Part shown: one piece after another, positions 44,688-53,256 of the stretch
Position numbering within the stretch: position 1 is the first letter of the stretch
Layout: each line of letters starts with the position of its first letter
Assembly (NCBI GenBank): GCA_900470805.1
Contig: UCCA01000023.1
Coordinates: 62,001 to 126,000 of the forward strand
Reading direction: 5' to 3'
DNA length: 64,000 bases
Source of the DNA: Hyphomicrobiales bacterium
GTDB taxonomy: Bacteria > Pseudomonadota > Alphaproteobacteria > Rhizobiales > Rhizobiaceae
Translations under genes and position numbers: made by a program
The notes under the pieces: generated by a model
What the model was told of the DNA's origin: nothing
Seen by the model: the letters and a program-made list of their open reading frames with translations, nothing else
Databases searched by the model: none

Positions 44688-45571
44688 TCCCGTTTTCTAA
44701 GTTGATCCAGCACGCGGTCCACATGCACCGTCCAGTCGGGCATGCTCAGTCCAAGCGAAGAAGAGAGAGCATCGGTATTGAGCGAGGAGTTTCTTGGCCG
44801 CGCCGCGGGCCGGGGATACTCCTCCGTGCTGATCGGCACGATATCCTCCACCTTCACCTGCGACTGGAAACCGAGTTCGATGGCTTTCCCGACCACATGC
44901 CGGGCAAGCCCATGCCAGCTGGTTCTACCGCCTGATGTCAGATGGTAGGTGCCGCTCGCAAACTTGCCATGGCGATGAGCTGCGATGGCCTGTGCGGTCA
45001 CATCGGCAATCAGTTCGACGGATGTCGGCGCGCCGAACTGATCGGCGACAATGCGCAAGCTCGACCGCTCGGCCGCGAAACGGAGCATCGTCTTGGCGAA
45101 ATTCGTGCCTTCGGCAGACACAACCCAACTCGTACGAAACAGCAGATACCGGCAGCCTGATCGCTCGATGGCGATCTCACCAGCACGCTTCGATTGTCCG
45201 TAGACATTCAGCGGATGTGTCTCGTCGTTCTCGATATATGCTGTCGGTTTCTCACCGTCGAACACATAATCCGTCGAATAGTGCACAAGCAGAGCGTCAT
45301 GGTCCCGCGCATAGTCGGCCAGCGCCTCAACGGCCCGGTGATTGACGGTGAATGCCATTTCAGCATTGGTTTCGGCCAGATCCACTTGGGTATAGCCCGC
45401 CGCATTGACGATGATGTCCGGACGCAGCGCCTTAAGCCTCGCTGCAATCATCTCCGGCCGTTCGAGATCGAAGTCCGCCCGTGCAAAAGCCGTGACGGAG
45501 CCAATAGGCGCCAACGTTTGCTGGAGCCCCTGGCCGACCTGACCATTCTTGCCAAGAAGCAGGATCGTCAT
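44675..45571 (-). CDS. rfbD: dTDP-4-dehydrorhamnose reductase
   Basis: Short-chain dehydrogenase of 298 residues, final step to dTDP-L-rhamnose. Nucleotide-binding loop LLLGKNGQVGQGLQQ, RmlD motif VHYSTDYVFDGEKPTAYIENDETHPLNVYGQSKRAGE (active-site Tyr and Lys) are visible. Overlaps rfbB by four bases. Confidence 0.95.
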   Translation of the reverse strand: MTILLLGKNGQVGQGLQQTLAPIGSVTAFARADFDLERPEMIAARLKALRPDIIVNAAGYTQVDLAETNAEMAFTVNHRAVEALADYARDHDALLVHYSTDYVFDGEKPTAYIENDETHPLNVYGQSKRAGEIAIERSGCRYLLFRTSWVVSAEGTNFAKTMLRFAAERSSLRIVADQFGAPTSVELIADVTAQAIAAHRHGKFASGTYHLTSGGRTSWHGLARHVVGKAIELGFQSQVKVEDIVPISTEEYPRPAARPRNSSLNTDALSSSLGLSMPDWTVHVDRVLDQLRKREWKL

Positions 45572-46617
45572 GCGTATTGCTTCTCGATCCAGGTGCGGTA
45601 ACTGCCCGACGCAACATTCTCCACCCAGTCGGCATTATCGAGATACCATCTGACGGTCTTTCGAATGCCACTCTCGAATGTTTCCGCCGGCCGCCAGCCG
45701 AGTTCAGCCTCGATCTTCCGCGCATCGATAGCGTATCGTCGGTCGTGCCCAGGGCGATCGGCCACGAAGGCAATCTGGTCGCTATAGCTTTTTCCGTTCG
45801 CGCGTGGCTGTAGCTCATCAAGCACGGAGCAGAGCATGTTGACCACATCGAGATTGGCCCGCTCGTTCCAGCCGCCGATGTTATAAGTTTGACCCGGCTT
45901 TCCGTCATCCAGAACGCGGCGGATCGCGCTGCAGTGATCCTTCACGTAGAGCCAATCCCTGATCTGCTGGCCGTCTCCGTAGATCGGCAATTGTCGACCG
46001 CGGAGCGCATTGTGGATCACCAGCGGAATGAGTTTTTCCGGGAAGTGCAGTGGGCCATAATTGTTCGAGCAATTGGTGGTCAGAACAGGCAGGCCATAGG
46101 TGTGAAAATAGGCCCGGACGAGGTGGTCGCTTGCGGCCTTGCTGGCCGAGTACGGGCTGTTCGGCTGATAACTTGTTTCCTCGCTGAAGGCCGGATCGTC
46201 AGGACCAAGCGTTCCGAACACCTCGTCTGTCGAAACATGCAGGAAGCGGAAGTCGGATTTATCTGGCAGCCCGCTCCAGTAGGCGCGCACCGCTTCCAGC
46301 AGGCGAAAGCTGCCGAGGATATTGGTCTGGATGAAGTCCTCCGGACCATGGATCGAACGGTCCACATGGCTTTCCGCGGCGAGGTTGACGATCGCTCTGG
46401 GCTTGTAGCGTGAGAGTAGATCGGCCACTAGCGTGGTATCGCCGATATTGCCATGAACGAAGATGTGCCGACGATCGTCCGCGATGGACCGAAGATTATC
46501 CAAGTTGCCGGCATAGGTCAGAGCATCGAGATTGACGACGGGCTCATCGCTTTGTGCCAACCATTCGAGAACGAAATTCGAGCCGATAAAGCCGGCGCCT
46601 CCAGTTACAAGTATCAT
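45568..46617 (-). CDS. rfbB: dTDP-glucose 4,6-dehydratase
   Basis: Extended SDR enzyme of 349 residues, second step of the dTDP-rhamnose pathway. Start MILVTGGAGFIGSNFV, catalytic Asp-Glu in FLHVSTDEVFGTLG, and YSASKAASDHLVRAYFHTYGLPVLTTNCSNNYGP carry the YxxxK pair and substrate loop. Begins the rfb run 48 bases after the sugar-phosphate transferase gene and is probably cotranscribed with it. Confidence 0.95.
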   Translation of the reverse strand: MILVTGGAGFIGSNFVLEWLAQSDEPVVNLDALTYAGNLDNLRSIADDRRHIFVHGNIGDTTLVADLLSRYKPRAIVNLAAESHVDRSIHGPEDFIQTNILGSFRLLEAVRAYWSGLPDKSDFRFLHVSTDEVFGTLGPDDPAFSEETSYQPNSPYSASKAASDHLVRAYFHTYGLPVLTTNCSNNYGPLHFPEKLIPLVIHNALRGRQLPIYGDGQQIRDWLYVKDHCSAIRRVLDDGKPGQTYNIGGWNERANLDVVNMLCSVLDELQPRANGKSYSDQIAFVADRPGHDRRYAIDARKIEAELGWRPAETFESGIRKTVRWYLDNADWVENVASGSYRTWIEKQYA

Positions 46618-46665
46618 CGCCCACGCACCCCTTTAAAACGCAAACACAGTATTGACGGCGAGTTT

Positions 46666-48093
46666 CTAGTAGACGTTGCTTCGATCCTTGAGACCAAGGG
46701 CGGTCAGAATGACAATTCTGAGATCGAGCCACAGCGACCAGTTGTTGATGTACCAAATGTCATGGCGAACCCTGTCGGCCATCTTCTCAACAGTAGGCGT
46801 TTCGCCCCGGTGCCCGTTGATTTGCGCCCAGCCCGTGACACCAGGTTTCACATTCCGGCGAGATGCATATTGGGCGATAAGCGTGCCATAGAGTTCGTCA
46901 TGCGCCAAAGCATGGGGGCGCGGACCGACGACCGACATCTCCCCCCGCAGGACATTCCAGAACTGCGGCAATTCGTCGATGCTTGTCGAGCGAATGAAAG
47001 CCCCAACCCGCGTCACTCTCGGATCGTCCCGCGTTGCCTGCCGGATATCACCCGAATCTTCCATCACCGACATGCTGCGGAATTTCAATATGCGAAACGG
47101 CCGGCCGCTATATCCCTTGCGCGACTGCACGAAGAAGACCGGTCCACGACTATCCATCTTGATTGCGATCGCCACGGCGAGACAGATCGGAAACATGACC
47201 ATCATCGCGGCGATGGAGAACACAATGTCGAATGTTCGCTTGATGCTGCGCTCGACTGCTCCGAGCGGTGGCCGGTGGATCTGAAATATCCTTCGCTCTC
47301 CGATTTCCTGTGCGAAACCTTGCGCGATGTCACCGACCACACCGGCAAACATGACACTGACAGGCACACAGAACTGGCGCAGTGCGGACAGGCACTCTTC
47401 CAGTCCACCTGAGTTGCTGTGTCCGTCCCAGACGATCAGAACTTCGTCGATATCGGAAATGCCGTTTTTTTCGAGCCTCTCCGCACCGTTGCTGCCGTCA
47501 CAGATATGCATCGTATGCTTGATGGAGAGCCCATTGGCTGCAGCTTTTTGAACAATGGGTTCGATCGGTATGGAGCAAGCGCACATCAAGAGAACACGAC
47601 GGGTCGGGAAAGCCGCCTTGCTGACCGCTTTTCCCAGATACGAACGCCAGGTGACACGAAGCGCGGCCAAGGCAACGAGAGACAAAAAAGCTGCCGACAG
47701 GATCGCGCCGCGCGACACCGCCGTCCCTATTTTCAGGAAAAAAACGATTGCCAGCAGAAACACCAGGACTGCGGGAAGTATCGAGCAAATCGCTGCAATC
47801 TGCCGACGGAACGACAACATGTCAGCTGGTCTATACGCATGCGCAACGGCCATCGACAGAACGAAGATGGTGGCGACGAGAAGCCCTATTCCAACATAGA
47901 GAGATATGTCGCCTTCGGTGCCCGAGGAGATCAGCTGGTACAGGGTGTATCCACCGGCACTGGCCAGAAGCACGACGAGGAAGTCAAGAAAGGCGGCGAA
48001 GTATGCAATTGCGACACTGTTGAACCCGAACCATCTTCGATCATTCCTGAACGAAAGATTCAAAGTCCAACCCTGGTCTACCGGCATGGCCAT
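46666..48093 (-). CDS. Polyprenyl-phosphate sugar-1-phosphate transferase (WcaJ/WbaP-type priming enzyme)
   Basis: Membrane priming transferase of 475 residues that loads the first sugar phosphate on undecaprenyl phosphate. Four helices (about 30-135), a CoA-binding-like middle domain, then the conserved C-terminal catalytic half: KRTFDIVFSIAAMMVMFPICLAVAIAIKMDSRGPVFFVQSRKGYSGRPFRILKFRSM, VGAFIRSTSIDELPQFWNVLRGEMSVVGPRPHA and NVKPGVTGWAQINGHRGET. The ATG at 48093 has GAGGA 8 bases upstream; a TTG at 48108 would add five residues. It probably starts a heteropolysaccharide pathway distinct from the synthase-dependent polymer of the next operon. Confidence 0.92.
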   Translation of the reverse strand: MAMPVDQGWTLNLSFRNDRRWFGFNSVAIAYFAAFLDFLVVLLASAGGYTLYQLISSGTEGDISLYVGIGLLVATIFVLSMAVAHAYRPADMLSFRRQIAAICSILPAVLVFLLAIVFFLKIGTAVSRGAILSAAFLSLVALAALRVTWRSYLGKAVSKAAFPTRRVLLMCACSIPIEPIVQKAAANGLSIKHTMHICDGSNGAERLEKNGISDIDEVLIVWDGHSNSGGLEECLSALRQFCVPVSVMFAGVVGDIAQGFAQEIGERRIFQIHRPPLGAVERSIKRTFDIVFSIAAMMVMFPICLAVAIAIKMDSRGPVFFVQSRKGYSGRPFRILKFRSMSVMEDSGDIRQATRDDPRVTRVGAFIRSTSIDELPQFWNVLRGEMSVVGPRPHALAHDELYGTLIAQYASRRNVKPGVTGWAQINGHRGETPTVEKMADRVRHDIWYINNWSLWLDLRIVILTALGLKDRSNVY

Positions 48094-48202
48094 CACGTAT
48101 ATCCTCAACCCGCCAGCCTAGTTAACACAAGATTAACGCGATGAACAATTAGCCTGCAAATACTCCTTTTTCCGTATTACCAAGTAATCTGTCGATCTTG
48201 AT

Positions 48203-48217
48203 TTCGATAATATCGAA
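48203..48217. promoter_or_regulatory. Palindrome in the control region of the sugar transferase-rfb operon
   Basis: TTCGAT-AAT-ATCGAA, a perfect 6-bp inverted repeat with a 3-base centre in an A/T-rich stretch about 110 bases upstream of the transferase start. It looks like an operator for a dimeric regulator; the regulator is unknown. Confidence 0.4.
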
Positions 48218-48349
48218 TAGTTTATGAGATCGCCAAGTAACGACTACGAAGCAAGAAAAATAACATTGTCGCGACGTCACGCGTGCTCGACCACTCCATG
48301 CTCGGGCGCACGGCTCGCGCTGGAGCGCGCCCAATACAGCCGCAACGCT

Positions 48350-48730
48350 CTATTTGGGCGCATCCAGTTTGAACGTTGAAAAATCGTAGCGATTGCCGCT
48401 GCCGGCGCGGCTGACGACATATTTGCGCGTCTTGGTAATGATCCGAGCGAAGTTTCCATCAAGCGTGATGGAACGCGCCTTCGATATGGTTGCCTCGTCA
48501 TTTCCGGGAAAACTTGCGGGGCACGCCTTGCCGCCGATCGCATAAATGCGGGCTCCACCTTTATCGAACCGCCTCTGGATCGGCGTGCCCGATGAATCAG
48601 CCAGCACTTTGCAATCCGGCGCGTTGGGAACCGGCATGATCTGGTACCAAACGCTATCGGGCAAAGCCGACGAGACGGAGAACATCGAAATTGCGGATGC
48701 AGCTAGGGCGATTTTGAACACGGCTTTCAT
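48350..48730 (-). CDS. Small secreted protein of unknown function
   Basis: 126 residues with a clear Sec signal (FKIALAASAISMFSVSSALPDS, cleavage near residue 23). The mature part has two Cys (one in NAPDCKVL, one in GKACPASF), which could form a disulfide, and a beta-rich C-terminus. No family was recognised. It is the last gene of the leftward alginate-type operon (46 bases after the preceding gene). An imperfect GC-rich hairpin (48304-48332) follows. Confidence 0.7.
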   Translation of the reverse strand: MKAVFKIALAASAISMFSVSSALPDSVWYQIMPVPNAPDCKVLADSSGTPIQRRFDKGGARIYAIGGKACPASFPGNDEATISKARSITLDGNFARIITKTRKYVVSRAGSGNRYDFSTFKLDAPK

Positions 48731-48776
48731 CCTTCTATCTTGTGTTGGTACTGGATCGAACGTGGTGCGCAGCCTC

Positions 48777-50054
48777 TCAGCCGTTGGGCAGCGTTAGCAA
48801 CGCGGCACGGGCCAAGGGGTAGCCGCCAGCCGCGGATTTTTCTAGCCAACGGCGCCCGGCATCCACTCGGTCGTCGCCGCCGGATTGCAGCAGCATCATC
48901 CCCAGCAGATACTGCGCCTCGGCATCGTTTCGTTCGGCGGCAGCCATCCGGTATGTTTGCGACTTGACTAGCGAAAGCTCGACACCCGTTCCGTAATAAT
49001 AGGCATTGCCCAGCGCCTTCGCCGCCGCGACCTCGCCACCGTCCGCGGCCGATTGAAGATTGGCGATGATCTGCTGTTTTCGGTCGTTGTCGATATCGGA
49101 CCTGGAAAGCGCCTGAACCAGATGTTCGGCAGCCAGCGGATTACCAAGTTTCGACAGTTTCTCGAAAAGAGGAACGGCATCGCTGACAGCACCGCTTTTC
49201 CAAAGAAAATCGGCTACCAACTGCATGACAGCAGGGTAGGTATCGGCATTGCTTGCGTGGATGCCAGCCATTGCCTTGTCCCGAACATTTTGCGGATAGT
49301 CGGGACCGAACAACTGTTTCAGTGGTCGTGCGGCATCAGCAGGATTGAGCCGCATCGCCTGCAGAAGAAGATCCGCGCCTGTTGCCACCTCGGCCGGATC
49401 GCCGCCTTTGACGATGCGCTTGGCAAGCTCGACATAGACCTTTGCCCGGCGCGGGGGCTCAAGACGATCCGCCCACGTCTTCGCCTCCGCAAGATTCTTC
49501 GCCGTGCCTCTGCCTTCGGCCAGCGCGATGGCTGTCGCTTCGGTACCCTTTGCGTTGCCAACGATGGCGGCCCAACGGTACCATTTAAACGCCAGCTGGT
49601 CGTTCTGCGGAATGCCATTCCCCGAATACTGGATCTCCGCATAGGCAGCCACGCAGCTCTTGCAGCCCTGCATGCTTTCGGCGGCAAGACGTCCCAGCAC
49701 AGCAGGCGCCTTCTGGCCGAAATTGTAGTCGTTCATCAGGATCGCCTTGGCAAGCAGCCTAGTGGCGTCACGCGACGGTGGCCCGGCGAGCAGAAGAGCG
49801 AAGCCATACTCCACATTTCGCACCTCACGACGAGATGTGGTCAGTGCCGCAGTCGCTATCTCGATCCTTTTTGCCGGCGAGAGCTTCACCGTCGCCTCGC
49901 TGGTCGGCCATCCCTTGGCCACCCGAAGCTCGTCCCAGCTTGAATAGGTCTCTATGACCGGCCTCGGAGTAGGCTTGACCAGCTGTGCCGTATGACCGGC
50001 CGAAACGCCAGCAGCCGACAATCCCGCGATCGCCACCAACAGAATGCTTCGCAT
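48777..50054 (-). CDS. Secreted Sel1/TPR-like repeat protein (AlgK-like), short member
   Basis: Periplasmic protein of 425 residues: Sec signal MRSILLVAIAGLSAAGVSAG, then Sel1-type alpha-helical repeats, clearest as AAAKALGNAYYYGTGVELSLVKSQTYRMAAAERNDAEAQYLLGMMLLQSG and SCVAAYAEIQYSGNGIPQNDQLAFKWYRWAA. In alginate systems a Sel1/TPR lipoprotein (AlgK) links the exporter porin to the synthase; this is a candidate for such a role, though no lipobox is seen. The ATG at 50054 has AGGGAGG 6 bases upstream; a longer upstream frame to 50213 is not used. Follows the larger Sel1 gene by 17 bases. Confidence 0.85.
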   Translation of the reverse strand: MRSILLVAIAGLSAAGVSAGHTAQLVKPTPRPVIETYSSWDELRVAKGWPTSEATVKLSPAKRIEIATAALTTSRREVRNVEYGFALLLAGPPSRDATRLLAKAILMNDYNFGQKAPAVLGRLAAESMQGCKSCVAAYAEIQYSGNGIPQNDQLAFKWYRWAAIVGNAKGTEATAIALAEGRGTAKNLAEAKTWADRLEPPRRAKVYVELAKRIVKGGDPAEVATGADLLLQAMRLNPADAARPLKQLFGPDYPQNVRDKAMAGIHASNADTYPAVMQLVADFLWKSGAVSDAVPLFEKLSKLGNPLAAEHLVQALSRSDIDNDRKQQIIANLQSAADGGEVAAAKALGNAYYYGTGVELSLVKSQTYRMAAAERNDAEAQYLLGMMLLQSGGDDRVDAGRRWLEKSAAGGYPLARAALLTLPNG

Positions 50055-50071
50055 GACAATCCCTCCTTTAA

Positions 50072-52957
50072 TCAGTTTGCCAGGGTGGTCGACCTGCTGA
50101 GCCATTGCTGCGCTTCCTCGACATCGGGCTGCGTCCCGAAACCGATCTGGAGCGCAATCGCGTATTTCTCGAAAGCACCACGAAAGCCGGCTCGCGCCGC
50201 TTTGGACAACCACTTGGTGCTTTCCGTGTTCGACTGGTCGAAGCCGTGGGTGCCAGTCGCATAGAAATCGGAGGCGTTGAGCATCGCCTGACCATTACCC
50301 AGCTCGGCAGCCTTGAGAGTCCATATCTTCCCAAGCTCCCTGAAAGCAGGGCTGCCGTCAGCGAGCCTCAGATAGAGCTTGGACATCAGCATGGCGACTT
50401 GCGGCGAGTTTTGGGCGGCAAGGTCCTGCAGCAGCTTCTCCACTTCCTGATCTCCGGCCATCGGACGATCCAGACTTATCTGCTGCGCGAGAATGAGATC
50501 GATCAGGCTTTCCAGCGCGCCCGCATCGCCGAGACGTGCTGCCTTGAATAGCCATTTGGAGGCCTCCGCCTGATCGACAGGCACGAGCTTGCCGGTGCTG
50601 TAGATGCGTCCAAGCTCGCGCATCGCTTCACGCTTACCTCCACTGGCGGCACTGGCCATGATATCGATTGCCCGTGCCTTTTCCTCCGGTCGCTCGCTGA
50701 GAAGAAACCGCGCGATCTGATATTGGATTCCGGGCTCATCGCCATCGTCGGCAATCAGCTGATCGAACAGCCTGATATAGTCGTCGTGAAAATTTCGGAT
50801 GTCCCGCACCGCCAACGCCACCTGGAGCCTGTCTTTGCCGAGGCACATCGGCCTCGCCACCACAGGCGCAAGGATGGCCACTTTCCTGTCGTCTTCCGTT
50901 TCGGTCTCCGCTTCCTTTAACGTGGCGCGAAGATCGCCGGTGCTCCTTGCGCGTGCCAGCCACTGATGCCAGTCCCGGCCGCCACCTTCGCCAGCCGTGA
51001 CCTTGAAATCGACAAGGCGCAGCATGGCTGAAACACTGCCTTTCTCAGCCGCCTCTATAAACAGAGCGTTGGCTCTCGGCCTGTCCATGTCGAGCGCAGG
51101 ATCGGTGTCAGCATACAGCTTTCCAAGTTCGAAAAGCAGATCGGCACTGCCGCTTGATGCGGCTTTCTCCAGCATGGATCGCGCTTTCAGAGCATCGCGC
51201 TCCTGCCCGTTTTCGGGAACAAGCAGCGTTCGCGCCTCGGCCAACACCGCGATGCCGCCGTCCGCAGCGACCGCCTGTCGGCGCCATTCCTCGCTGGCGG
51301 CAACATCCTGCGCCGTACCCCTGCCGTCGCGGTAGGCAAGGCTGACACGCATCATGGCTTCAACGTCGCCGCGAGCGGCGGCCTTCTGCAGAAACCCGAA
51401 GCCAACGGCATCGCTGTCCGCATGCTGCTCCTTGAAAGCGGCATCGGCGAGCATCATCAGACTTTCGCTGTCCCCGGCAGCGGCAGCCTTCTCGAGCCAA
51501 GTCCGGGCCTTGACGGCATCCTTGTCGACACCTGCGCCGCATGCATAGAGCGACGACCGCTCCCTCATCGCGCTCGCCAGTCCGCCATCGGACGCCTCCT
51601 TCAGGTAGTCCAACGGCATCCGATCGAGCACCATTGCGGGTGCCTGACCTGATGCTAGACTGTAGAGCTCGAAAGCAGCCCGCGCCGAGCCGAGGCCGGC
51701 GGAGCGCACCAGCGTCTGCTTCGCCAGCTCGAGGTTGACAGGGCCACCCGATCCGTTCGCATAGACAGACCCCAGCCGATCGAGGACGCGGAGATCCACG
51801 TCATCAAGTGCCGCAGCTTTTTCGAGATTCCTCCGCTCGAGAGCGGGGTCGGCGGGCGTCCCGTAGCTGCCACGATAAAACGCCGCCTGCATCTGATAGG
51901 CAGCTGGATTGCCGCGTTCCTCTTCCTGCGCCAGCAGCTTGAACGCCTCTGCCCTGCCTTTGCCGTCAACGCTGTCTGAGAGAATAAGGTCAGCGAGGCT
52001 CAAACGACTGGCGGAATGGCCCATCGCCGCTGCCTGCCTCAGCAACTCGGCTGCGCTCTGTCGATCGACCGCCACTCCCTTGTCACCCTCCATGTAGCGC
52101 TTGGCAAGAGTCGATATCGCTCGCAGATCACCAACCCTGACGGCCGCCCGCAGCCATCGCGCCGAGCCCTCTGGATCGTCCAACCCAAGGTCCGGATCGA
52201 CAAGTATCTCGGCAAAGCCGTTGAGAACACTACAATCGCCCTTACCGAGGTTCTCGGACATGCGCGCAAGGACGCGGCCGAGTTGAAGAGGCCCGTCATC
52301 GGACCTGTCGGTCAGTTGCGGTTCGCGCATGTAAAGCCGTGCCAGTTCGAGGTCCGCAGCTCGATCTCCGGCGTTTGCCGCGGCGACGAGATAGGACTGC
52401 GCGACTTTCAGATCGGCCGGGACAAGCTCGCCCCTGCGATAGAGCTTGCCAAGAAATGTACCGGCTTCCGGCACACCGCGTTTCAAGGCTTCGGTCTCGG
52501 ATTGGAATATTTGATCGAAATGGGAGGATGCCGTGTTGCTTTCCGCCAGAATGCGACCGTAGAGGTAGAACGCACGGCCGCTGCCGGGGAATGCCTGCTG
52601 GCTCAAATAGAGCGACAGCCGTGCGGCCGTGGCAGGGCTTCTCGCATACCGGCTGAAGGGACTGTAAAGCGTCTGCGCGTCCTGAAGCATAGCATCCAAC
52701 GAGACGTTGCCAGCACTCTTGCCATCCCATTGGGCCCAATCGCGCGGCTGGGCCGGTCCCGTGTTTGCGACACATATCTGCGAATAGTCGAAATCCGGGC
52801 TGAGCGGGATCGCAGGTCGCTGCCCAGCCAGAGCATCGGACGCCAACAAAGATATCGCAGCTATCGCAAAGGCCACAAGCACCGTCGGCATTTTCGCGGG
52901 CGCGATTGCGTCACAGGTCGATATCAGTCGCTCGGAAATATCGCGTTCATGTGTCAT
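50072..52957 (-). CDS. Large Sel1/TPR-like repeat protein
   Basis: 961 residues. A hydrophobic segment (MPTVLVAFAIAAISLLASDALAG, from about residue 23) is a signal peptide with a long N-region or a membrane anchor. The rest is a long array of Sel1-type 36-residue repeats, for example ALLRQAAAMGHSASRLSLADLILSD, ARTWLEKAAAAGDSESLMMLADAAF and ASKWLFKAARLGDAGALESLIDLIL. Such solenoids scaffold envelope complexes. Related in layout to the 985-residue protein upstream. Unusually large compared with AlgK (under 500 residues). Function inferred only from operon context. Confidence 0.87.
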   Translation of the reverse strand: MTHERDISERLISTCDAIAPAKMPTVLVAFAIAAISLLASDALAGQRPAIPLSPDFDYSQICVANTGPAQPRDWAQWDGKSAGNVSLDAMLQDAQTLYSPFSRYARSPATAARLSLYLSQQAFPGSGRAFYLYGRILAESNTASSHFDQIFQSETEALKRGVPEAGTFLGKLYRRGELVPADLKVAQSYLVAAANAGDRAADLELARLYMREPQLTDRSDDGPLQLGRVLARMSENLGKGDCSVLNGFAEILVDPDLGLDDPEGSARWLRAAVRVGDLRAISTLAKRYMEGDKGVAVDRQSAAELLRQAAAMGHSASRLSLADLILSDSVDGKGRAEAFKLLAQEEERGNPAAYQMQAAFYRGSYGTPADPALERRNLEKAAALDDVDLRVLDRLGSVYANGSGGPVNLELAKQTLVRSAGLGSARAAFELYSLASGQAPAMVLDRMPLDYLKEASDGGLASAMRERSSLYACGAGVDKDAVKARTWLEKAAAAGDSESLMMLADAAFKEQHADSDAVGFGFLQKAAARGDVEAMMRVSLAYRDGRGTAQDVAASEEWRRQAVAADGGIAVLAEARTLLVPENGQERDALKARSMLEKAASSGSADLLFELGKLYADTDPALDMDRPRANALFIEAAEKGSVSAMLRLVDFKVTAGEGGGRDWHQWLARARSTGDLRATLKEAETETEDDRKVAILAPVVARPMCLGKDRLQVALAVRDIRNFHDDYIRLFDQLIADDGDEPGIQYQIARFLLSERPEEKARAIDIMASAASGGKREAMRELGRIYSTGKLVPVDQAEASKWLFKAARLGDAGALESLIDLILAQQISLDRPMAGDQEVEKLLQDLAAQNSPQVAMLMSKLYLRLADGSPAFRELGKIWTLKAAELGNGQAMLNASDFYATGTHGFDQSNTESTKWLSKAARAGFRGAFEKYAIALQIGFGTQPDVEEAQQWLSRSTTLAN

Positions 52958-52968
52958 CGTTGCGTGCC

Positions 52969-53256
52969 CTATTCGTCGGCTTGTTCGCTTTCATCCGCTG
53001 CCCCATGCGTGTATCGCTGGCCGCTGCTGGGCATCGCCAATTTGCCCCGCGTCCTGAAGTCATTGCTCAGCAGCACCACCCAATTATGGACCCGATCGAG
53101 CCGAGAGCCATACTGAGCCGGCATCACCAGAGCCATGCAGGTCATCACCTGCGGGCCGGTGGCGCGATGCGGCTGCATGTTCCAGGCAACTGGTTCCTCT
53201 CTTTGAATTCGCTTGCGAAACGTAATGCTGCGCTTGCGCTCACTCTTCCACGCCAT
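52969..53256 (-). CDS. Small unrecognised protein between two Sel1-repeat genes
   Basis: 95 residues, Arg/Lys-rich N-terminus (KSERKRSITFRKRIQREEP), a moderately hydrophobic middle (GPQVMTCMALVMPAQYG) and an acidic C-terminus (ADESEQADE). No signal peptide or family recognised. The ATG at 53256 overlaps the end of the preceding Sel1 gene by 17 bases and the stop lies 11 bases before the next, the tight packing seen elsewhere in this operon. Coding is supported by position rather than homology; a spurious frame cannot be excluded. Confidence 0.5.
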   Translation of the reverse strand: MAWKSERKRSITFRKRIQREEPVAWNMQPHRATGPQVMTCMALVMPAQYGSRLDRVHNWVVLLSNDFRTRGKLAMPSSGQRYTHGAADESEQADE

